A stretch of DNA of 64,000 nt from Sarcophilus harrisii. Lineage: Eukaryota > Chordata > Mammalia > Dasyuromorphia > Dasyuridae. The DNA is taken from assembly GCF_902635505.1 (NCBI RefSeq), contig NC_045427.1, positions 55,268,539 through 55,332,538 of the forward strand, in the 5' to 3' direction. The position numbers and the translations under genes were made by a program. Positions 1-64,000 of the stretch are shown one piece after another. Every line of letters begins with the position of its first letter. The first letter of the stretch is position 1. Below the pieces are notes generated by a model. The model was not told the origin of the DNA. It worked only from the letters and a program-made list of their open reading frames with translations, and did no database searches.

Positions 1-2734
1 ATATTTGAGGGGAATTGTGCTTTAGGAAGAAAAATGTCCAGATTGAGGTTCCCAGGAAGGGGGGGCCCCTGGCAGTGGGTCAGTGTGGGTCCCCATCTGG
101 CTCTGAGCTAGACTCCCAGTGCTCCCGAGAGAGGCTCAGCGGGGCTGAAATCAGAAAAAGGATGTTTCCGGGAGAGGGACACGAGGAAAAGGGAAAACTC
201 CAAAAACAGAACACAGGGTTATATGGAGTGGGGGAAACATCACCCCAAGTGGGAAGGAGCCACTGGCATTTTTAAACTACTGATTGGGAGCGTTCTTTCC
301 TGTCTCTGCACCCCCAGTTCTGTTTCTATTGCATGACCTTTCTTAGCCTCAACCCTGAGTGACTTTGACCAGATGACAAAGTTAGAACTTCAGGGTTCTT
401 CTTTACTGTGTGGTATCATTGGGGAAGAATTGGGGAAGAAAAAAAAAAATCCCTTTGTGCCTCAGTTTACCCACTGGTCCAGTGGACGACTGGTCCCTAC
501 CTCACTGGCCCAGCTGAGCCCCAAGGGAGTTGGCTGTATCGTCGCTGACAGATGTCTGCCTTTATGGTCAGCTTCTGTGACGGCGTCTCGAGGATTTAGT
601 CTGTCTTGGCCCATTTCTATCTCCTCATCCCGTAGCCACCCCAGATCTCTTGGGATCTCATTCCCAGTTGCTCAGCACATCTACCTTTTCTTTTTGGCCC
701 ACTGCCGAGGGCCCCTGGACACCAAGCCATAGCAGGGAGAGGGGAGGGAGGCACAACTAAGGATCCTTTGAGGGCTGGGCCTTCACATTCCCACTGGGCT
801 CTCCCAAGCAGAGAGTTCCTAGTCAACCAAACATGAAAGCTGAGAAGGGGATGTCAAGAAACAAAAGAAAATGGCCAAACCCAGCTCCCCCATTTGGTGA
901 GATCTAGCCTAATGCCTCCCGCCACTAGATCTCTGCACAGTCCACACAAATGGAGAGAAATGGCATCTTGAGTTCTCAGACCAACGGCCCCCGTGGCCCC
1001 CTCCTGTACCACCTGCTTGTTCTCAACTGTGCTTTCTTTGGGTCCCCTTTAGCTAGTCCTGGGCAGCTCCGATCCCAGGTGTCACTGCTGCAGGGGACAA
1101 GTTAAAGTCATTCCACTCTCACCACCCTGGGATCCAGTTTGATCCTGGATTAAAAACCACCTCTTCAGGAGCCTGATGCCCAGCCGGACCTGCTCCGACA
1201 CGTTCTGCCGATTCCCCGTAGGAACATCCTGTCTTAAGCACCTTCAGCTTTAATTCTCTTTGTAGCCTCTTTAAATAGAAGCAATCAGGCATCTTCCTCC
1301 TCCTCTAACCCTTGGAATTTTTTTAACTTTAAACTACTTCTTCGATTTTGACCTTGGTTTTTTGGTGAGCTCTAGTTTTAAACAGAATGTTATTATTGAT
1401 TGCTCACACAACCATAGACACCCTGAGCTCTTACTCACATCTGTCTTATAGCCCAGCATAGCCCACAGTAAGAACAGGGTGACGTCAGCCCCAGAACCCC
1501 ACGGTACAAATTCTCCTTGACTTAATGCATTGACCCTGTGCCTTCTGATGCCTTCATCTACAGGACAGGCTGAGTGAAGTTGATGGGCAAGGGTGAGGGT
1601 GGGGACAAATGACTCCCTCCTCCCAATCCAGCCAGTCATCAGCCCTCAGCCAAATGCAGCCAGGAGGCAAGACTGGCTATGGACAGGTGACCAGGGTGTG
1701 ACCCATCCAGAGGCCTTAAGCCCTTCACAGCCATGAGACACTGCAACTGTTTGGGGGAGCAAATCTCCCTCCCAAGTCAGGTAAGCCCAGGGCAGCTCTA
1801 GGAATGATTCTGCTATAGGACTAGCCCCAAGGTTTGGCCCAAGTCTGACATCTAATTGTCCCAGGCAGGTCAACAGCAGCTGTGGAACAGAAGAGCCCAG
1901 GGCAGCCAAGCCACCGTCCGACGGGCAGCAGTGCTGCCTGAGACTACTCCATCAAGAAAGGCTATTTTTCTGAAAGTAACAAGTTTTAAGTTGTGAAACA
2001 AAGGATGAGCTGGGTGTCTAATCAAATCATTCCACTTGCTTAGTGAATCCTCCCTATTCCTGATCCCATCTCCATGGGTCACCAAGGGAGTGATCACCAC
2101 CACAGGAAGCAAGGGTTCCTAGCTAGGCTAGGAAGAGAGCTGGATCTGCTCCAAGGGAGCATTGCCAGTATTCTGCCATCTTTACAGGGTGTTCATCCAG
2201 AAATCATGGTTGAAGGACCTCTACTTTCGCAAGGCTACAGTGCTCGGAGGCCCTCCTACTTAACCGTTCACTCACTGTCCAAACAAGACTGACATCCCTT
2301 TGGAATCATCTTCTCTTTAGAAAGGTTTTCACAGAGCTAGAGAATCCCAATCTCTTGAGAGAAGCCTTTAGACTCTGGGATTTTTTAATATTCACTTATT
2401 CTGGTTTGTCAGTGCGCATGAATCGTGATCGTATGATTGAACACACGCATAAGGTTATGATTGTTCTGGCTGTGAAGAGCCATGGCCGTGCCGGGCAGGT
2501 GTCCCACACATGGAGCCTTGCAGAGTGCCCCAAGTCTAGGACCAGTGAGGAGAGTGGCACTTTTCCCTGGCTGCATCCAGCAGGGGAGCCAGGGAAGACT
2601 GAGGGTCAGTCTTTGTAAGTCAGGAAAGGTGCCTCTCTCCAAGATGGAGACAGAACATGCACTGGCTTGCCTGGCTCTGCCAAGCAGAGCCGTCTGCTGG
2701 GAACTGTCCTCATGGCCTTGGAAGTGATGGCTGG

Positions 2735-2860
2735 GTCACACACTCCCCTCCTCCCCAACTACATGGCCTTAGGCAAGCCTCTCAATGTCCCTGGACCTCC
2801 ATTTTGTCTTCTGTGAAATGGGGACAAAATCTGGCAAATTTGTGGCTGGATGGAGCAATT
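2735..2860 (+). repeat. MIR/THER-like SINE remnant
   Basis: This resembles the 3' half of a mammalian MIR-class core SINE: a stretch like 'ggcaagcctctcaatgtccc' is followed by a 'ctgtgaaatggggacaaaat' segment. It is old and diverged, and lies inside the putative SMPD3 3' UTR. Confidence 0.5.
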
Positions 2861-3515
2861 TGTTTCCTCTTTCCCCTGGGCACCTGGCCCTGCTTTTGTC
2901 CTTTTTGATAGGGATGCTCATTAGGTAGTGCTCAGAGATCACAACTTTCCACTCCTAAATACTGGGCAATCAGCCCCGAGCATTTGCTTGGTCATCCTAA
3001 TTTTATGAAGCCTGTGTTCAAAGGGGCTTGTCTATAAACTAAATTTTTATAATTAAAAAAAAAATTTCCCTGTGATTCAAATTCAATCAAATCAAATAAT
3101 GTCCAAGCTGGGAGTAGCTCGTGGTCTCATTCTCAGTTCAGAAATGATCGTCTGCTTCTGCTTCTGCTCCTGGGCTGGGGAAAGGGAAGGTGTCTCTGAC
3201 CAGCCCCAAGAGAAGCCATGCATTGGGACCCAGTTCAGTCAGATGGCTTATGAAGGAAGCGTTTTCATGTGTCCAAAACCATCTTGAGTTTTAAGTATGA
3301 ATATTAATCTTGATGCTTTTTAAATATTGTATTACTGCTAAGGTTTAGAAAATACTGTTTTAAAAAAACTTTTTTAATTTCAATAATTTTTCTGTATTGT
3401 ATCCTTCTGGGACCTGATGGGGTTTTATACGGTAAGCACACCTAACGTTTTGGTAAAACTATATCTGATATATATCCAACTGTTTCTTCCCTGTAAGAAA
3501 ACAAGTCTTACACTT

Positions 3516-3521
3516 AATAAA
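3516..3521 (+). terminator. Candidate poly(A) signal AATAAA
   Basis: A canonical AATAAA on the plus strand is followed within about 20 nt by a T/G-rich stretch with a run of T at 3535-3543. A second AATAAA lies at 3589-3594. Both suit the 3' end of a plus-strand transcript coming from the left, probably SMPD3. Confidence 0.45.
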
Positions 3522-5067
3522 ATATTTTGAAGGGTTTTTTTTTCCTTTATTGGTGCTGAAAGGAATGAATAGTTGATGTGAAGGAGAAAATAAAACATTA
3601 AAACTCAAAGCTTCCCATTTATTTGAGTGATTTATTGGGGGGATTTATTTTGCTCTGATCCCAGAGTACAAGCCACTTTTTAAGAGCTTTAAAAACCAAA
3701 GAAGATCCATCCTTCTGAGAGAACCCACAGTGATAGTTAACAAATTTCTATTATATCCCTCATGTACCTCCCAAAGATGCAATTTGTGATTATAAAAAGA
3801 AGACCCACTGTAAGACCCCAATTCCAGCCCCAGTTCTGCCATTAATTCATGCCCTAAGCAAGTAATTTATCCCAACTTGCTTCTAAAATGGAATTACACT
3901 GCTTGTTCTACCTACTTCATGGAGCTGTTATTGGCAAAATGTTTCAATTTTGCAAAACATTTGTCATTTCTTCTTTATAGGCACTTCCTCCCAAAAACCC
4001 TTCCTCTATGCCTTGGTTACTGTTTCATTGTTAGCTGTGGTTGGAAAAAATTCCTAAGCTGGTGGCAAACCCCACAGTAACGAACCTTTCTGTTGTTACT
4101 TGGGCCAAACGACTTCAAGCACAGTCACAGAATCCAGTGAAGACCCAAACTCGAGACCTTTCCAGTTCCATTAGAATCTCCCCATGCTGGGTGACTGGCA
4201 GAGTCAATCCCCCAAGGACCACTCCACTCTTTTGAGTTGTCAGAGGAGGACTTGAATGGAGAGTTATCCTAAATATAAACTACTATTAGTCAAGGGAACC
4301 TTACTTTCCCTTAAAAAGCAGCTGATTAAGGAAAGGACAGAATGTTCCCCAGATAACCTCCAATGCTGTCCTCCTCTCCTGTCACTGCAAATGCGGTGGA
4401 TGATCTGAAGGCCTGGAATTTCAACACCATCTCCACTGCCTGTATTACTGGCTCCCCACATCTCCAGGCCATCAGTTTTTGGAGCACAGGTGATTTTGAT
4501 TTTCTTGTTTTTGTGGCTTTCACTATGGTTTAGATGAGTGACTGAGAAATTAAAAAGGTAAAAGATGCTGACATAGTGAGAAAACATTTTCCAACACTGG
4601 AATGCAGAACAGGGTGTTGGATCTTGATTTCAATGCCCCATCTCTTCACCTCCACCTCAAATGTCATTCCTACAACCTCCTGGAGCAGTTCATCATCTAT
4701 CCAATGCAACACTCCTCCTCCAGACATCAACTTTCAACAGTTTTAATCTCCCTTGACCTACGGCCCTTACAGAATACAAAGCAAAACTAAGCCTCTAAGC
4801 TGCTGAACCACCCCAACTTTTCAGAGAAAAATGATCAATTCCAATCAATTGAATCAAAGTCCAATTCAAAAGGGATGAGATGACCATCCTCCATGTCCTA
4901 TTCTGTAGGACTTCATTCCAATCCCTTGTACGGAGTCAGGCACCTCCCTGCAAACCCTCCTGGGCCCTACTTTTTTGCCCTTAATGTGGATAACTCTCTC
5001 TTCTTTTGTGATACAACTTCCCTAAATGCAAAGCTGGGAAGTTCTCTCAAGTAATTTATGATCCAGA

Positions 5068-5240
5068 CATGCAGCCCACAATGCTTCCAAATGTGGCCTG
5101 AACCAAATTAAAATGTAATGAAGAAATACTTAACAAAATAAATAAAAATACAAAACAGTATCAATAGGATTTTCTAAATTAGCATGAGGATCTTAGGGAT
5201 CCTTAAGGAGTTTACTGCCCTTTCCCTTCATTTCTATTTG
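5068..5240 (+). repeat. Unclassified MITE-like repeat, copy 1
   Basis: The segment contains 'attaaaatgtaat' followed by 'acaaaataaat' and ends in a 'cccttcatttctattt' block. A diverged copy in the same order occurs at 45815-45990. Length and repetition suggest a non-autonomous DNA transposon, but I could not define terminal inverted repeats. Confidence 0.5.
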
Positions 5241-5847
5241 ATATAAACTAAAAGCACCTGATACTAGATTGCCTATTTTCAGTGTTACTAGAAACCTGCT
5301 CCAGGTCATGATTACCTCCCAAAGGCATTTCCTTCATTATCTTAAATAAGGAGAAATTCCCAGGTCATCTCCATCTATAACCAAAACTTCCCCCTCCCCA
5401 AACTGGCCATGGACAACAAGAAGCAATAGCCACACCATCTGAAAGAGTCATAAGATTCATCATCTCAAACAAGAAGAAACTATGGCAAATGTGGTTTCTA
5501 TTTCTCTTCCCTTTGCCGAATTCTATCTATGGAGCCTCTGACTATACCCTCATGGAATCCCCAAGCTGAGCTAAGAAGTCCCGGCACCTTCATGCCATAT
5601 TAACACTAAAAATGAAGTCTGAATTGGAGAAAGCCCATGCTACTATTACCCCGACAGAAGTACCTTCTTATGAGGTCAGGCTTTCCTTCCAAAGCTCCTT
5701 CTCGAGCCAGCTGTGACAATCTTAGGCCACATGGTCACTTGATGGAGCCTCTCACTTTGGGAGATGGATTACGAAGTCTTTGCAAGAGACAAAGCAGGAA
5801 AGAGAGGCCTGGCCTTGGGCTCTGAAGGCAGAGACATGTACAAGCTA

Positions 5848-5955
5848 TGAGACCCTTCTAACTTTCCTGGACCTCAGTTTCTCTGTACAGCAATTGAGGC
5901 CAGATTTCAGGAACTCCAGGGTCTCTTCTAGCTCTAATCTATGACTATGATATCC
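5848..5955 (+). repeat. MIR-like tail
   Basis: A 'ctttcctggacctcagtttc' segment followed by 'gggtctcttctagctctaat' matches the 3' half of MIR/THER SINEs. It is old and weakly preserved. Confidence 0.4.
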
Positions 5956-6577
5956 TTTCACAACTGTCAATCATGGCTACGGGACAAGGAAAGAGCATAC
6001 CAAAAGCCTGGGGAAAAGTGGACTCTCCAAGGAGGTTGCTAAGGAATGGCCAATGGGGGCAGTCTGGGGAACAGAGAGTGGCTCCAGAAGAAGGAGTTCT
6101 CACTTCCCATGCATGTCTGCCAACACAAGTGGAAGGTCTGAAGCAAGTCATTCTCTGGGATCTTGTTTCCTCACCTGAAAAGTGGGAGGAGGAGAGTGGG
6201 GAGTAGGGAGGAACTCTTGAAGTCCCTCCCAGTGGCAAGGTCTATGCTGATTTGTTAGAAGAATCGTGTTAACTGACTAGCCAGGGAGGCGAGAGCAAAG
6301 CTCAGCCTGGGCTTTACAAGGAAGTCGCCCAGCCTGTCAGTTGAAAGGCAGCCATCATCTGCTCATCAGACACATGTGCCCTTTGCTTTTGGCACACCAC
6401 ATACCTTCTGTGACAGTCAAAGTTTCATCTCAAATTGAAATTGAACCCTCTCAAATCAGCATGGATTGGCTGAATTTTTATAAGATTTCAAAAGAACAAA
6501 AAAGGTTCCAGTTATGTTCTCTTCCCACAAGGAAATACTAAAAGTAATTTTCATATTCCTTTTAAAACTGCATCTGT

Positions 6578-6723
6578 GGGGCAGCATGGTGGCACAGTGG
6601 ATAGAGCACCAGCCCTGAAGTCAGAAGGACCTGAGTTCAAATTTGACATCAAACACATTTCCTAGTTGTGTGACCCTGGGCAAGTTACTTAACCCCAATT
6701 GCCTCAGCAAAAACAAAACAAAA
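6578..6723 (+). repeat. Marsupial tRNA/core SINE (MAR1/WALLSI-like)
   Basis: A nearly full-length SINE with a tRNA-like head (A-box region 'tggcacagtggatagagcac', B-box region 'gagttcaaattt'), a core with 'gtgaccctgggcaag' and a short A-rich tail. An imperfect target-site duplication, 13 of 15 bases matching, flanks it (6564-6578 and 6724-6738), which supports retroposition by a LINE machinery. Confidence 0.85.
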
Positions 6724-6964
6724 AAAACTTCACCTGTGAAAGGATGTTTCTCCCTCCTTTAATTCTGGTAGCAATTCGGCCATGTAATAATATAATGTTA
6801 CATGTAATAAATAAATTAGTAAAAATAAAGATAAAATTTTTCCATTCAAGTTCATAGATCCTTTAAAAATGCCCATGGATCTGTTGGAAACTACTCATTA
6901 AGAAATGCTAGTGGCATGGTCAAGCATTACATTGATTTGCTAAGCAATATACACATCTACAACA

Positions 6965-7136
6965 GGGATTCTTAAGCTAGGGTCTATAAACTTGCTTCTA
7001 AATACTTTTTTAGAATTGTATTGACTATTTTTGGCTTTCTTTATAATCTTTTATATTTTATTTTATGAATTTAAAGACATTATTCTAAAAATGAGTCTTT
7101 TCACAGACTCCATGACCCAAAAGAAAAGGGGAAGAG
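6965..7136. repeat. MITE-like hAT-type repeat, copy 1
   Basis: It begins 'gggattcttaagctagggtc', runs through an AT-rich centre with 'tatattttattttatgaatt' and ends near 'catgacccaaaag'. A sister copy lies at 55664-55866 with the better kept right end. The design of a short AT-rich body with imperfect inverted ends near 'ggggttcttaacct' suits a non-autonomous DNA transposon. Family not certain. Confidence 0.5.
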
Positions 7137-7249
7137 CCCTCGGCCTGGTGCCCATCTCACCCTCCCACCTCCCCCTGCCTCCCACGTACATCTTCTGATA
7201 TCCAAAGACAACAGTCTCCTGGATGCCCCTCACATTGGACATGCTGTCT

Positions 7250-7590
7250 CTTGGCTCTGGACATTTTCCCTGACTGTTCCTCAGGCCATCCTCAAATCTA
7301 TTTTCTGGCTTCCTTTAAGGCCAAATTAAAATCCCACTTTCTACAGGAAACCTTTACCTGTACCAAACCTGTACTAAACCTTTACCAACTCTCCTTATTT
7401 CTAGTGCTCTCTCCTCTATTGATTATTCTGAACTTATCCTATCTGAATCTTATTTGTACAGAGTTATTGATGTGCTGTCTCTTCCTCCAGACTGTGAGCT
7501 TCATGAGAGCAGGGACTATCTTTGATCCTTTTTTATAGTCTCATTCATGGTCCCCAAGAAAACAATAAATGTTTACTGAATGCCTGATCT
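7250..7590 (+). repeat. L2 LINE 3' end
   Basis: Typical L2 tail order: a pyrimidine-rich 3' end of ORF2, then 'gactgtgagcttcatgagag' and 'caataaatgtttactgaatg' at the end. An ancient element in intergenic DNA downstream of PRMT7. Confidence 0.65.
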
Positions 7591-8077
7591 AGAACACCAA
7601 AGCTAGAAAAGATCACAGAATCAAAAATGTTTCAAAAGACGACACAGGACATCAGAGAAATATTATCTAAGTCTAAGCCCTACCCTAATCCCTGTCCCTG
7701 TTTTTAATAGACACTGAGGAGGAAAGTGACAGGTCAAAGGTCAAAGAGCCAGCTTGTACTGGAAAGTGTCCCTGCTGTATTGTGCCTTCCTCAGTCTTAA
7801 ATAGAGTTTTCTTTGGCAGGTTTCTACTGAATTTTATTTTCCTTTACCACAGAAAAGGGAGGCAGAGTTTCACGTGCTTTTTCCCAGAGTTACAAGGTTT
7901 TGAAGATTCAGCCGTGAGCCTTCATTCAGAGACACTCTTGTTTCCTGGTGCTAGTCTCTCCATCCTGTGGCAACTTCTCCTTATTAATCAGGACACCCCA
8001 AGAAAAAGAAACTTTGGTTTTTAACTCTCCCTTCCCAAGAAAGCCCACTGACCACATCACAACAGCTCTTATGCTAC

Positions 8078-8083
8078 TTTATT
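8078..8083 (-). terminator. PRMT7: Candidate PRMT7 poly(A) signal
   Basis: TTTATT on the plus strand reads AATAAA on the minus strand, only 20 nt after the PRMT7 stop codon. A G/T-rich stretch follows at about 8030-8055 in transcript sense. This would give a 3' UTR of only about 40-60 nt. Another AATAAA in the same sense occurs at 7829-7834, so a longer UTR is also possible. Confidence 0.45.
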
Positions 8084-8103
8084 TCTTTAAAACTGCAGTA
8101 ATT

Positions 8104-64000
<55,897 letters not shown>

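Larger units (their letters stand above)
1..3600 (+). other. SMPD3: Probable 3' UTR of SMPD3 (inferred)
   Basis: I see no convincing coding frame here. The block is richer in G+C than the introns, nearly free of young repeats, and ends at 3516-3600 with two AATAAA hexamers followed by T-rich DNA, as a long 3' UTR on the plus strand would. In human and other mammals SMPD3 (neutral sphingomyelinase 2) lies tail-to-tail with PRMT7 and has a 3' UTR of several kilobases, so synteny suggests this identity. No SMPD3 coding sequence was recognised; its last coding exon would lie left of the window. The alternative is plain intergenic DNA. Confidence 0.4.
3601..8060. other. Intergenic region between convergent genes
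   Basis: No gene was recognised. It contains a MITE-like repeat (5068-5240), a MIR-like tail (5848-5955), a marsupial SINE (6578-6723), a MITE-like hAT-type repeat (6965-7136) and an L2 3' end (7250-7590). Short open frames here have no recognisable homology, codon bias or splice context. The rest (3601-5060, 5250-5840, 5960-6560, 7600-8060) looks like unique sequence. Confidence 0.6.

Noticed and set aside
15-830. Short open frames at the left edge
   Set aside because: No recognisable domain, no splice context and frames overlap on both strands; better explained as non-coding (putative UTR) sequence.

Overview
The window is ordinary vertebrate nuclear DNA from a marsupial. Three things point to this: abundant marsupial tRNA/core SINEs (MAR1/WALLSI type), a marsupial-type L1 3' end present in many copies, and older CR1/L3, L2, MIR/THER and RTE elements. 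I cannot fix the species.

It is dominated by one gene on the minus strand, PRMT7 (protein arginine N-methyltransferase 7). I could place 17 coding exons from the start codon at 63443 to the stop codon at 8104. Every coding junction is GT-AG and all reading frames join. The coding length is 2070 nt, or 689 residues, against 692 in human PRMT7. Key catalytic motifs are intact: motif I around residues 69-76, the double-E loop with E144 and E153, and the THW-like loop around 310-316. The second, degenerate module is also complete. The non-coding first exon(s) and promoter lie beyond the right edge.

Layout. 1-3600: repeat-poor, fairly GC-rich plus-strand DNA ending in AATAAA signals, probably the 3' UTR of SMPD3, the tail-to-tail neighbour of PRMT7 in other mammals (inference from gene order only). 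3600-8103: intergenic DNA with a SINE, an L2 end and two small MITE-like repeats. 8104-63460: PRMT7 exons and introns. 63461-64000: an upstream intron.

The introns hold the interest. They record many generations of retroposition, mostly antisense to PRMT7. Highlights are several 5'-truncated L1 copies with intact target-site duplications (TSDs); an L1 copy that appears to carry a 3'-transduced segment with a second poly(A); a 179-bp internal L1 piece with no tail but a perfect 19-bp duplication; a stack of CR1/L3, L2, SINE, old L1 and young L1; a HAL1-like element; an almost perfect 75-bp hairpin; and a (TTTC)n microsatellite that forms the polypyrimidine tract of the exon encoding the SAM-binding motif. 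I found no novel multi-gene system, no RNA gene, no CRISPR and no recognisable LTR element.
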